The notes under the pieces: generated by a model | The model's database searches: none | What the model saw: only the letters and a program-made list of their open reading frames with translations | What the model was told of the DNA's origin: nothing | Program-made: the position numbers and the translations under genes | Shown: piece after piece, positions 1 to 13,420 of the stretch | Numbering within the stretch: the first letter of the stretch is position 1 | Layout of the letters: the number at the start of each line of letters is the position of its first letter | NCBI GenBank assembly: GCA_025504975.1 | Contig: JANUWI010000004.1 | Span: 868,001-932,000 of the forward strand | Reading direction: 5' to 3' | From: Plenodomus lindquistii | Taxonomy: Eukaryota > Ascomycota > Dothideomycetes > Pleosporales > Leptosphaeriaceae | DNA length: 64,000 bases

Positions 1-3000
1 ACTAGCTTTTTTTAGATAAAACTCTTTTTTTTTCTATAGTAACCCTGTTTATTTACGTGTATAAAATAATATATTATATATTTATATTATAATATATTTA
101 TACTATTTTTATTATTTTATAGTAGGTTAAGCTATTTTTTATCTATGTCTAGAAAGTATTTATAGGTAAGCTAGATTATATTCTTTATAACCTATAATAT
201 ATATACACCTTTACTTATTAGTACTAAATTATAAAAATAGTTTTAGTAGTTCTATACATTCTAAAATATAGTATTACGTTCTATTATATTATATATATAT
301 TACTACTACTTCTTTTATAGTTTTTTATAGTTTAACTATAATATTACTTATATATCTAGTACTATATATAGATATATATAGTAAATAGACTTATTTTATT
401 TATTTATTATGCGCTGTTTTTTAGAGTCCTACTACTTTATATATAGTTTAAAAGGCATATTATATAAAAAATATCTTTTTAGTCTAATATTCTAGTTTAT
501 TTTTTTATAGATAGTTTTTATATAACTACTAGTATATTTATAGCACCCTGCTTTAGCGTAGTTCTAGTTTTTTTTTTTAATAAAATAAGCTACGTAGTTA
601 TTAGCCTAGAATTCTCTAGTTTTTTTAATAGCTTCTAATAGGTTTGCTAACTCTATCTATTCTATTAGCTAGACTTTTTTACTAAAATTAAGCTTTCTAT
701 TATTTTAGGTAATCCTCTTCTCTATTAGACTACTAATCTAAAGGAATAGGGTTATATTAGGTAATATAAATTGTACTATTTAGAGTTAGATTACTATTAG
801 TAATATATACGTAATAGGTATTTATATTATTATTACTTACGTTTTACTAGACTTTCTATATAGAATTAAAATTAGTTTAAAAGTTAAAGTAGTAACTATA
901 CTACTAATTATTTATAACTTCTACTTCTACTATAGTTACTAGCCTACGTAAATAGAGACAATGTAATATAGTAGTCTATATTCTATAGAAGTAAAGTAAA
1001 TAAAAAGGATAATTATAGTTAGTAGAGCTATATAAAATTATTATAGCTTTTTAAAATAGCCTATTATTAATATATTACAGATACTAGAGTTTTAATATAA
1101 TTAGTCCTTACTTTTTATACTTTATAAACTATGTATTACGCTTTATCTCTATTATAATATATCTTTTTATAGTTTCTATTAAAATATCTATTTAGTGCAA
1201 TATATATACATACTAATTTATTTAGCTATAGAAACTTTTCTAATATTATAGTATAGTAATAACCTAGTTTATCTATAAAATTTAGTATACTAGGTCTAAA
1301 AATAACGTAGGTAGTATAAAGTAGATTATTATAGCTAGCTTATTCTAATTTTTATACCTATATTATAAGTTTATCTAGTTTACTAAACTAGATTACTATA
1401 CGTATATTATTAATATACACACCTATATTAAAAGCTATAGTTACTATTAAAATACCTATTTTAGTGTCTGCGAATTATTATTATACAGCGCAATATTTTT
1501 TTAAAAATATTTTTCTATAATATACTTTATATTCTAGGTTTTCTACTAGCTTTTCTACTATTTTAGTATATAGTAAGTATACTAATATTTTTTTATAGTA
1601 TACCTACTATCTTTTTATGTATACTACTATCTAAGGTATTATTATACTTATTTATAGGCGCGCTATTATATATTTAATATTATATTTAATATTTACTTTA
1701 GTTATAGGCTTTTAGAATATTTAAACTTAATTCTATATATATAATAGCTAATATGCTTTACTTTTATTATTAACTAGTATAGTAGTAGATAGTAGTATTA
1801 TAGGCGTACTAAACTTTACTATATTCTAAAAGTAAAGTAGGTATAGTTAGTATTTATAGTCTAGTAATAGTATATAATAGAATTTATCTAATATAATTTA
1901 CTTTAATTATTCTAGTACTTAGCGTTAATTAACTATTATTATAAAGTTTAGTTTTAATATATTCTCTAGTATAGTAAGCATAATCTGCGCTATTTTATTA
2001 AAAGTTAGGCTGCTAAAGTAGAAGTTAGTTATATATATTTTATTAAAATTTTTAATAATATCTATATAAAGCGTAACTAGTAGTATAATAATAATTATCT
2101 GCCTATATTCTATATATATTAAAGGTAGTATAAATACTAGACTTTAACTACTACTAGTTACTATAATATATAAAATAACTGCTTAACTTTAAAAAATATT
2201 ATCTAGAACTTTATATTACTTTTTTTAAAAAGCTACTTTAGAGCTATATTTATTCTAGAGGAGTGCGCGTAGGTTAAAAATACTACGCTTTTAAATTTAT
2301 ACTAATAGTGCGTTCTGTATATTGCCTAGCTTTTTAATAATCTCTAACTTTTCTTTAATTAGATTAAAGTTAAAATTACTATACTAGCTAGTTAAAGCGT
2401 AAAAGTATACTTCTAGGTTAGTAAAATTATATTAGAAAACTACTATAGTTATTAGAGAATAATATACGTGTATAGTATTTAGTATATACCTAGACTATAT
2501 CTCTCTAGCTTCTGCTTCTACGTTATTAATAATATTATTAACTTTTTCTAGTATTAAAGCCTAGATTCTATAGTTAGACTTTTTCTAGTTAAGTTTCTAG
2601 CTAAATATAATAAGTAGGTATTATATAAAACTAGGTTTAATTACTACGCCTAGATACCTTTCTATTATATATTTTATTATTTCTATAAATAGAGTTAAGT
2701 TTTTAATTATTTTTTTATATTAATTTAACTATAGGAGGGAGCTATATACTTAGTAGTAATAGAGTGTATCTGTATTATATAGTTTATTAATAAGTTAGTA
2801 GAAAAAGTAGACTAACTATTAATACTAGACTAAAAGACTTCTAATTTACTAAAAGAGGAATTAATATACTAGCTTTAGGCTTTTATTATAGTTATAACTT
2901 TTGTAATATCTAGGTATAAGTGCAATATAGCTTTAAAAAAAGTAAATATTACATTTTTCTTCTAAAAAGGTGTTTTCTAGTTATAGGCTAAAAACTTTAG

Positions 3001-5429
3001 TAAATTAGCTAGGCTGTCTATTTATAAAATATATAAGTAAAAATAGTACTTAAAAAAAGCGTTATATATAATTACTATATTATTTAACTTAGTTAAAAAT
3101 AGTAAAGTCTATTAAAACTAACTTTTTTAACTATTTTACTGTAATAGCTGCTATTATAGATTTTATAATAAATTAATTATATTCCTTTAATACTAGTTAG
3201 GTTAGTAAAAGTAAAAAATAGCTTTAATTTTTATTAAATGCGTTATATTTAATATAATTCTAAAGCACTATAGAAAACTTATATAGAGAATTTATAGTAG
3301 TAAATTAGAATAATAGCTTTTCTATATTATAGTACAGACGCTAAACTATACTAGTATATTTTTTAAATGTTATTAATACATTACGTACTATAATAGTATT
3401 ACCTTTCTAATATATAAAGGTATTAAAAGTTTTACTATATTAAAACTAGCTAATATAGTACGCAGTTAAAATTATCTATAGTATAGAGGTTAGGTAAAAA
3501 AAGGTAAGGTATTAGTAAATCTATATTTTAGTCTACTAGCTAATAGAGTAGTTATACTTTTCTTTTTACTAGAAAAGCTCTCTAATTTATTATTGTTTTA
3601 TTACAAGTGCCTCTATTTTATTAATTATAGTTCTAACTTCGTTTAAAGGCTTAGTATATTCTAAAATAGAAATTAGAAATAGATTATAATATTCTAAAGA
3701 AAGCTAAAATTTCTAGTATGCTATAAAGCAGGCTATTTTTTTTATAGCTATAAAATTAGTTATAAAGTTATATACTGCTTAGAATTTATCTTTTTTTAGA
3801 TTAACTATAATAAAAGTAAAGGTAGTTACTAAAGCAAGTTTATTATTTTATCTAATACTAGTTTATTTAATTAGAGACATCTAGAAATTATAGTAGAGAG
3901 TTTTAAATTTATTTAACTCTAATTGCTTGTGCTTAGATTTAACTTTAGGTATTCTTTTATTAATATTTATAAGGTATTAGTTAATAGTATTCTAGGTGCT
4001 AATTTAGTAGAGTGTGTAGTAAAGTATTAGTAGTACTAGATTTCTTTTAGTTATAATTTAAAAAAAAAAGGTAAAGATGTTACTAAGAGTATTACTATAG
4101 TAGTTATTAAATTTTTAGTAGTAAAAAAGAGGTATAGCTAGAATGTAATTCTAATTCTTTTATATAACTTAGATTCTAGTCTATTATAATATTTCTGCTA
4201 CTATATGCTAATAGTATAACACTATACTCTTTACTATTTTATATAAGTATAGAAGTTTAGCTAAAACTATACTTAGCTTTATGTATTTATATACTATTTT
4301 CTAAAGTATTTCTACTATGCATTTATAGAATTATATGTGTTTAAGGTATAGATTAGTAAGATAGTTAGGCGTAGCTAGAGCTATTTAATTATATATTATA
4401 AAGAAGTATATAAGCTTTATTTATCTAGCTATAAATTATACTTTAAATCTAGTAATAGTAGCCTAGATAGCGTCTATATATAAAAACTCTAAAGTAGATA
4501 GAGTACTAGGCGTGTATATATCTATTTCTCTATTACTATTATCTTTAATTTTCTACTTTTATTTAGTCTCTAGTATAAATACTTTAAATAGAGTTATAGC
4601 GTAGCTATTCTTTACGCTAGTTTTAGTAAAGAATTATTAACTAAAAGTAACTTTTTAATACTATAACTACTATGCCTGCATAGCAGAATACGTATATATT
4701 ATATTTAGTAGGTATATATTATATACTATCTAGAGGTATGCTTTTATATTATTAGTTATAGATATAATTCTAATAACTATATACTTACATCTATTTTAGG
4801 CGCACTAAAGTGTATTTTTATAGACTTTAAAGTTAGAGATAGCTAGATAGAGTTAGTCTAAAAAAAGCTAGATGTCTATATATCTTTAGTAAAGGCTCTC
4901 TCTAGATTTATTAATAATTACCTATAGTTTAGCGCGTTTAGTTATTATAGTATAGCTACTATATTTTATAGTAAAATAGTCTATAATACTAGCTAGATTT
5001 AGGCAGTATTAGTAGTATAGGTAGATAACTACTTTATATTAAATATTAATTTAGATGTATAATATAGTATATAAATTTATTATAGAATAAATTTAAAGCT
5101 TAGAGGTAAATAGTAATAATTACAGTCTAGTTATAGTATACTATTAACTTAGGTATAAATATACTAATTTTATAAAATATTTTTTATAAACTAAATTAGA
5201 TTTAAACTAGCTTACTAGATTATAATTATAGTTTATTTTACTAAGGTATATAACGTGTACTATGCTAGAAAGAATTTAGATTAGCTTATAGAATTATAAT
5301 TAGAGGAAAATAGGCTAAAATTATGCTATACAGCCTAGTATAAGTAGATTACGTGTATACTAAATAGCTATTCTCTACTAATTATTATAGTTTCTACGTA
5401 TTGTTTTTTTTTTATATTTTTTTTTACTT
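1..5429 (-). other. Unidentified RIP-degraded coding relic(s)
   Basis: No gene survives here and I recognise no family. The sequence is typical RIP product: TpA-rich, with almost no CpA or TpG. On the minus strand, stretches such as about 1,080-1,330 and 2,280-2,700 read as long protein-like frames if TAA/TAG are taken as former Gln codons, with charged and hydrophobic residues interleaved as in a real protein. This suggests at least one old minus-strand gene or transposon. I found no reverse transcriptase, DDE or tyrosine-recombinase motif, and no terminal repeats. The left edge is cut by the window. Confidence 0.35.
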
Positions 5430-7380
5430 TTACTATACCTGCCTCTATTACGCTACTAATTATACTAGATAATATTTCTAAAAATTATTAATAGCGCGAC
5501 CTAGTTCTAATAGTGTATAAAGTTCTAAGTAAAAAAAAGCGTGCTTTTTTTATAGAGGTACCTAATAATTATAAACTAATAGAGGTATTTTTTATTTTAA
5601 TAATTAAAAACGTGTTATAATATATTTATAAATATATAAACTATTAGAAGGTGCTTAAAGCTATACAGCACTTCTATAATAATTCTTTAGAAATTATTAA
5701 AAATATAGATAATAATGCAGAAGATGTTAATAAAGATATATTATCTAGAAAATGTCTATATAAAGAAAAAACTATAATACAGGCATAAAAGAGTTTAGTT
5801 AAAAAACTAAATAAAGCGCTTATATAGACTATAGTAAGTAATAAAAACTAGGTTAAAACACAGTTAAGTTAAATAGTTATAATTAAATAATAATAATATT
5901 AGAATTAGATAAAGAGACTGCTAGGTATTAGAGTAAATATAGTAGTAAAGTTTATTAGTATAGATTTAGCTATTAGTATAATAGACTATATATAAAACTA
6001 GTATACTATAGCTACTATATAGTAGTAGCAAAATTTTTATAGAAAAAAGCTTTTCTAAAGTGTAGCTATTATAAAAATAGGCGTTATAAACTTATAGTTA
6101 CTACCTAGTACTTAAAAAAAGTAGTAGTTTATTTAGTTACAGTCTGTATAGTTGCAGATATAGCTTATAACTAAACTAAATAATCTAGAGGTTATTAATA
6201 AGCTTAGTTTAACAGCGCTTAAAACTAAAACGTTTAAAAAAAGGTTTTTTAATGCCTAAAAGACTACTATTAATAGTATTATAAATTATCTATAATATTA
6301 CTAGAAAATAGACAAGTTATATAAAAAGTTTAGTCGCTTTAAATTAGAAATCTAATAGAGGAAAATAGGTACTAGAATACGCGGTTATAAATATATAATA
6401 ATAGTAAAAAAGTACTTATTTATAACTATATACTAAGCTAACCTAGAACGTTTACTAACTAAAAATAATAATTCTAAGTAATAGATTACGTTTAGCACGT
6501 ATTTAGATTAGAGTAAATAGTAGAATATACTTAAATAGTACTTTAGCACTATTAGTATTTTTAGTATACTACTAAAAAGTATAAATAATTTTATTAAAAA
6601 GACTTTTTTATAAGCTTAGGTAGAATAGTAAGCTATAATAGTAAAAAAATATAATATAAATACGTAGGTAATAGCTTATAATATAGAGCTATTATTTTTA
6701 GTTTATATAGAGGAGTTAGAGCTACCTATAGAGTTCGCGTTTTTAAAAAAGCTAGATTATCTAGTTAGAACGCGTCCTTTAGCGCTATTTAAAAAGTAAG
6801 TTTCTAATCTATTTATATTATATTATACTAACATTAATAGGCTATTATCTAATAGAGATAATAATACTATAGTGCTAGAGTTATAGTTAGTTATTATATA
6901 TAAAGGCGTTAATAGGCATATTATAGAGAGGTAATAGGTAAAAAGGGGTTTAGTTTAAAAAAAGCTTCTAGCTTTCTTTAGACTAAACCCCCTCTATATA
7001 AGCATTTTGTAGTTAGTAAGCTTTATAATTTCTAATTTTAGTATAACTATTAGATTGTAATCGCGTACTTAGCCTATATATACTTTAACTAAAATAGCTC
7101 TACTTATTAATTTTAGTAGCTATTTAACGTTATAATTGTATAACTAATATAGATTCTACGTATTTATTATTACGCTTTTTACTAGCAAACCTTTAAATAC
7201 TAATACTTCTATAGATTCTAAGTTTTTTCTAAAACTTTAGCGTAGGCGCTTAGGCTACATTTTTGCTAATTACTAGCTATAATTAAAAATTCTATAGGTA
7301 TTAGATTAAAATTATAACTAATAAATAAGCTATATAATAGTACTAAGTTATTAATAACTTATATAAAAAAGCCTAATTTT
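5430..7380 (+). pseudogene. Unrecognised RIP-mutated plus-strand gene relic
   Basis: One plus-strand frame runs from an ATACCTGCC start (probably once ATG) near 5,436 towards about 7,340 when TAA/TAG are read as mutated Gln codons. The frame has a basic N-terminal part with a KKKKR-like patch, a Lys/Gln-rich middle with ordinary codons at about 5,640-5,800, and a C-terminal half with Pro, Arg and aromatic residues. A pyrimidine-rich tract just before 5,436 resembles a fungal promoter. I recognise no domain. It could be an accessory transposon gene or a host gene. There are many stops, so it is not functional as it stands. Confidence 0.35.
6945..6991. repeat. Inverted repeat, 15-bp arms
   Basis: GGGGTTTAGTTTAAA at 6,945-6,959 is matched by TTTAGACTAAACCCC at 6,977-6,991 with one mismatch and a 17-nt loop. 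It lies inside the plus-strand relic. It may be chance within a coding sequence or a terminus of a small element. Confidence 0.5.
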
Positions 7381-9799
7381 CTTAAAATAAAAAGTCTAAA
7401 TAATAATTATCTTCTTTAGTATTAAAAGTACTAGAACTAGTAAAAGGAGAAGAAAAAAACTTTTTTATACTTTTTTTAGTTTTATCTCTATTTAGAATTA
7501 TATCTTTACTACTAGTACTACTACTATTTTCTTCTCTAATATTACTTTCTAGTAAACTTTGTAGTTTATTAAAGTTAAAGTTTCTAAGAATTTTATGTAC
7601 TTTTAATATATTAAATGTATTAGTAACTAGAATAGTTTCTTTAATTACAATTTCTACTATATAATCTAAAGATTATCTAATATATTATTACTACTACTAT
7701 ATTCTTTATATATATTCTCTAGTTCTATATTATCTTCTCTAATATTTTTATAAAAATCTTTAGTAATTATCTTTTGTATTAAAATAATAAACTCTAGTAT
7801 ATTATCTTTATAATAATAACTTTTATCTTTTTTTTTTTATATAATTTAAAAGGTAATAAGCATTTAAAGTATACTATATTATTAGGTAATAAGCCTAGCG
7901 TATTAGTTATTTTATTAGGTGTATTTCTAATTATACTAGCTATAGATTTAATTCTATTTTTTTTATAATCTTTAGTATTAAAGCATTCTTTAAAAGAGTA
8001 TTTAAATATAGTAGAATATTTTTTTTTTAGTAAGCAATTAATATAAAAGCTATTATTTACTATATTTAAATTCTTTAGTATTAATTCTTTATACTCTATC
8101 TTTTTTATTTCTATTTCTTTTATATTACTACTAGTTTTATTTAAAGATTTATTTCTAAAATTATATAAAGAATATAGTTTATTAGGTTCTTTACAATCTT
8201 CTATTAATATATTATCTAGATATAAAACTAATCTTTTTTTTAAATAAATTTTTTCTAATAAAAACTCTATAGCTTTATATTTATCTACCTTTTTAAATTC
8301 TTCTAAATTAATAGTTTCTTTAGTTCCTTCTAATAAAGCTCTATTTATACTAGGTAATTCTAAACTAGAATTATAAAAAAAATAAGCTTTTCCTTTATTT
8401 CTAATTCTACCTATCCCTTGTATAGTATTAATAAGAGAATTTAAAGTAGGTAGAAAAAATACTATTTTAATATTACTATAATCTATACCTACTATTAAAG
8501 CTATAGTAGCTATTATAACTTTAGTATTACTAGTAGAATCTAAAAAGCTAGCTAAAATTTTACTATTTTCTATTTTTTTATCTTCTTCTATAACACTAAA
8601 ATAATAAGGAATATTTAATTCTTTACTAATTCTAATAGCTTTTTCTTTATAATTAGTAAAAATAATATATTTATCTTTTTTATTACTAGTTTCTTTTGCT
8701 TTTTTAAGTATATTAACTATAATAGAAGTAGGCTTTATAGTTTTCATAGTAATATATTCTATATCTTCTCTATTAGTAGATTCTTTAATAACTAAATTTC
8801 TATCTAAATAAAAGTACTCCTCTAGTATATCCTCTAAAATAGGGGGTAAAGTAGCTGTAATAAATACTAATTGTAATTCTAAGCTTAAAATATCTTTAAA
8901 TTTCTCTAAAATACTTCTAAAGCTATCTTCTAATAGAACTAAATGTACTTCTTCTATAAATATAGTAATACTAACTTTAAGTTCTTTTAGATTATAAATA
9001 TACTCTTTAAATTCTTCTATATAGCTATTTTCTAAACTTAATAAAGTTAAAGTACTATTTAAATTAATATTTTTTTTATTAAAAATACTATAATTAATAT
9101 TATATTATCTAGCTCTACTAGCTAAATCTTCTAGTAAACTAACTCTAGGTACTATAACTATAAATCTTCTAGTAGTATATATATAACTAGAAAGAAAATA
9201 TAAAAAACTTTTACCTTCTTCTATTTTAGTAATATAAGTTAAATAAAGTACTTTATTAATAATATTAGTAATAGCTTCTTTTTGCTCTTTACTTTTAAAA
9301 GTACTAATATTTTTATTATCTTGTTTAAAAAACTCTATTAAATACTCTTTTAAAGATTTACTAGTAGAATTAATATAGGTTCTATATATTTTTTTTAATT
9401 TTAATTTTTCTTTTACTATATTAGCCCTAGTATTTAAAGATAAGCTACTAGAAAATTGATTTTTATTTAACTTATTAGAAATATCTTCTTTTTCTATAAA
9501 TTCTTTAGAAACTAGATTACTACTAGAAGGGGTAGCTATAGAATTATTAAGCTTTATTAATTTAGAAGGACTTTCTATATCTATACTATTATTTCTTTTA
9601 TTTTTAATAGATAAATTACTAGTAGTAATAACTATATTAGAATCTATATTTTTCTTTAATATTTTATTAGTATTTTCTAGTACTTTACTAGTATTTCTTT
9701 TATGTAGATTTCTAATATTATCTTTTTTAGCTATACTATTACTAGTAGAAGTTTTCTTTATATTAGATAAAGTATCTACTATTTCTATATTAGTATTAC

Positions 9800-9990
9800 T
9801 ACTAGAAGCTATATTATCTATACTATCTCTACTACTAGAAGCTATATTATCTATACTATCTCTACTAGTAAAAGCTATATTATCTATATAATCTCTACTA
9901 CTAGAGGCTATATATTCTATATTATTTTTACTACTAGAAGCTATATTTTCTATATTATTTTTATTTCTAAAAGCTATATTTTCTATAGTA
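9800..9990 (-). repeat. Imperfect 33-nt coding repeats in the helicase gene
   Basis: About six imperfect 33-nt units encode an 11-residue motif close to SSSRDSIDNIA in the low-complexity region ahead of the helicase core. The later units diverge towards NKNNIENIA. It looks like an intragenic minisatellite that expanded in steps of three nucleotides. Confidence 0.75.
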
Positions 9991-10290
9991 TTAATACTAC
10001 TTATAGGTACTTCTTCTATAGATCTAATACTATTTAAAAAAGTATTTTCTTTAGTAGAATTACTAGGTTTAAAGATAAAATCTATATAATTATCTATTTT
10101 ATTATTTAGTATTTTAGTTTCTATTTCTGTTAATAAAGTATTAACTTCTTCTTCTATATCCATATTTTTAGTAAATTTTAAAAATAAATCTTCTATTAGT
10201 TCTATATTAATACTAGAGAAGCTAGGAATAGTATTATTATCTAAAGTATTAGTAGATATACTACTAGACTCTAAAACTACACTACTATAA

Positions 10291-10370
10291 TCTATATTAT
10301 CTATATTTTCTATATTATCTATATTATCTATATTATCTATATTATCTATATTATCTATATTATCTATATT
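10291..10370 (-). repeat. 9-nt coding microsatellite (Ile-Asp-Asn repeats)
   Basis: TATTATCTA-type units are repeated about seven to nine times and encode an (IDN)n run on the minus strand. Because the unit is a multiple of three, expansion keeps the helicase gene in frame. Confidence 0.8.
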
Positions 10371-11573
10371 CTTTTCTACTTTTTTTTTACCTTTATTACT
10401 TTTTATAGGTACTTTTACTAAAGAATTTCTATTTTTAATTTTATATACTTTATAATTAGGCTCTATATATATATTATTATTATTTAAATTATTAATATTA
10501 CTTTCTATAGTAATAGAGCTAGAAGTAGTACTACTAGTAGAGCTACTAAAATTATAAACGCTATTACTTCTTTTATTTTTACTATTTTTAATTTTAGTTC
10601 TTTCTATACTATTAAGATTTATATTATTAATAGTATCTATATTTTTAATATTATTATTACTTTCTTCTATATTACTATTATTATAAGCATCTATTTCTAA
10701 ATTAAATTCTTGCTCTAAATAATCTTTAGTAGTAGTAGTATTATATTTTTTACTTTTAATAATAACTTTAGGGCTTTTACTATTCTTTTTATTAGTACTA
10801 GGCTTAGATTAACTATTTATAGAGCTAGAGTAATCTTTACTTAAATCTAATACTTCTATATTAGTATCTATATATTTCTCTATAGAAGAAAAGTACATAT
10901 TTTTATATTTTTCTTTATTTAATAAAGCTTTTTTTTTTCTTCTACTTATTTTACTAGGGGTAGTACTAGTTATATTATCTTCTATAGTAGATAAATTACT
11001 AGAATTCTTATTTTTATATACTATATTTTCTATATTATTATTACTATTAAAAAGTTCTTAATTTATATTAATACTAGATTGTATAGTATTACTAGAGTTA
11101 ATATTTATATCTTTATTACTATCTTTTTCTTTATTACCTATTATACTATTAGAGTTATCTATAGAATTATAGATATTTCTAGTAAAGTCTTTATTTTTTC
11201 TTAAATCTCTATTATCTAAGTTATAAAATTTAAATACTTTATTAGTAAAATCTATAGATTTTTGCTCTATAGAGCTTGTTCTAGTTCTAAATAAACTATA
11301 ATCTCTACTATATCTTAAACTACTAATTTTAGACGTGTAATTAAATAGTAAATTTTTAATTAAATTATTACTAGAATCTATTTCTTCTTCTTCTTCTTCT
11401 TTATCTAGATTAAATAGATTAAATTCTAGTCTACTATTAATTATATACTTAGCTAAATGCCTATAGCTATTAATAGTTAACTCTACTTCTAGAATTCTTT
11501 TAGATGTAATAGCTAATTGTTTACTAATTTCTTTACTAGTAATTTTTTTTTTTTTATTTTCTAATAAATAATA

Positions 11574-11619
11574 ACGTATTCTACTAGCAAGCTAGTTAAC
11601 CTAGCAAGCTAGTTAAAAT
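11574..11619. repeat. Terminal inverted repeat of family-1 Fot1, left
   Basis: It starts ACGTATTCTACTAGCAAGC and pairs with 13,375-13,420. It contains an internal direct repeat of CTAGCAAGCTAGTTAA, a likely double transposase-binding site. Confidence 0.9.
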
Positions 11620-13374
11620 AGCTTGGCATTATAAACACTAAGTTTTTAATTATTATTATTATTACTATTAATATCTAACTCTACCGCTATAGAGCTTATA
11701 TCTAATTTAGAAGTACTTTTTAAACCTTTCTAGCACGTATAAGCGTTATGCCTAGTCCCTCTATAATTACTACAGCGTTAGATACCTAGTTAAGTAGGTG
11801 CTTAACTACTACTACTACGCGTATATTTTAATAGATTAGGCGCTGTAGTTAAGGCTGTAGCAGCCTATAACCTAGTACTATACTTAAAAGTACCTTTTTA
11901 CTAGATCTTTTTTCTTTTACACCTTTTCTTTTTTATTATCTCTACTAATTACTCTTTAAGCTTATAGTTACAGGCTTAAAAAAGAGCGTTTTAGTATAGT
12001 ATTAGTTTAGCTTTTTTTATAAGCTATAAAAAGCTAGCTTATATAGTTATAAGTAACTAAGTAAAAAACTTACGTATAAACTTTAACTAAAACCTAAATT
12101 TATAAGTATTACTTAGAGTTTTTAATTACTATAGGTTTACTAGAGGGGAGGGTTAAAGTAGAGTATATAACTATATTTTAAAGCAATCTAATACTACCTG
12201 CGCGTTAGTAGAGACTAGCTTTAATACTTTAAAAGCCTTTTAATAGTTATTAACTATAAATACGTTAAAAAACGCGTTTTTAAAAGCTAGAAAGAAGCCT
12301 TTTTTATTAATATAGAAAACGCGTTAGCGTGCTAAATTTTACACACGCTAGAAATACTTGCGCTTTAATAGTAAGAAACACACTATATTAAGTAGCTAGA
12401 GGATGTAGAATAAATAAAAGAGTATATAGAGTGTTAGAATCTTATTCTCTACGTAGTAGTTTTTAAACTTTTAGTTAAAGTAGCTTTTATAGCTATCTAA
12501 AATTAGTAACTAGTATACCTCTACTTTTTACGCCTTTGTATACGCGTTAAAGTGCTTTAACTACTCTAGTCTAAACACGTTATTTATCTAGCTATTTTTA
12601 AAAACTAAAAGTTTCTAGTTATAAAGGATACTAGCCTTTTTATACTACGCAGAGATGTGTACACGTTTTTTATAAATAATAAAAAGTAGAGTTATATTCT
12701 CTAAAGTATATATACTCTAGATAATAGTAACCTACTTATAATTACCTAGCTAGATAAAGTCTAGCTAATTACATCTTTTAGAGCCTGTAATAACTTTTAT
12801 AGACTTAATTACGCCTATCTAGAAGCTAGTCTTGTTAAAGTTATAGACGTTATTATTCTAGATACTATACTTAGCTTTTATTTTATCTACAAGCTTAAAC
12901 TACGCGCTAATAATCTCTAGATCCTTCTACTTTATTCTCTGCCTATTTTTTATTTAATTAAAAGCTATTTTAAGCTTGCTAAAGCGCGTTATAAAGCGCT
13001 TAGCCTAGTACTTACCTACTAGTGTTCTATTATATACCTCTAGTATTTTATTAGCTATATTTTCTACCTTGCACAGCTAGAGGGCAAACTTTTATAAATT
13101 AAGGTTAAGAATATATTAGATAATTATCTACTTTTTAGTAGCAGTAAGTTTCTAGTAGTTAGGTTAAGTTTAGAAGTGTAAAGTAATTCTATTAATCTAT
13201 TTAAAAAGCCTGCGTTAATTAATGCTAAAAGCTGCAGCTGTAGTTTAATAGCTTTTAAATTAGCTAGCTTTATAGGCTTAGATAGTAAGCTATATTCTCC
13301 TTTTATTCTATATTAGCAGCTCGCGACGTTATTAGTCTATAGTAGGGTAATAGAATAAGTATAAAGCTTAGCAG

Positions 13375-13420
13375 ATTTTAACTAGCTTGCTAGGTTAACT
13401 AGCTCGCTAGTAGAATACGT
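13375..13420. repeat. Terminal inverted repeat of family-1 Fot1, right
   Basis: This is the reverse complement of 11,574-11,619 with one A/G difference (AGCAAGC versus AGCGAGC), a transition consistent with RIP. Confidence 0.9.

Larger units (their letters stand above)
11574..13420 (-). mobile_element. Fot1/pogo-type transposon, family 1, inside the helicase gene
   Basis: This is a complete Tc1-mariner superfamily element of 1,847 bp with a TA target duplication (11,572-11,573 and 13,421-13,422). Its terminal inverted repeats of about 46 bp begin ACGTATTCTACTAGC and differ at one base. The transposase is on the minus strand and RIP-mutated. Its sequence matches the copy at 60,540-62,385, in which the DDE region is readable. 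The copy here keeps more CA/TG dinucleotides than the other, so it is probably younger. Removing the element and one TA gives a continuous helicase reading frame. Confidence 0.93.

Noticed and set aside
6945..6991. Transcription terminator or transposon terminus
   Set aside because: It lies inside a frame that reads as protein on both sides and has no target duplication.
7794..10163. Two separate minus-strand genes (7,794-8,747 and 9,105-10,163)
   Set aside because: The frame is continuous between and beyond them apart from a TAA at 9,102, and helicase motifs I, II, III and VI run in order across the join, so they are parts of one gene.
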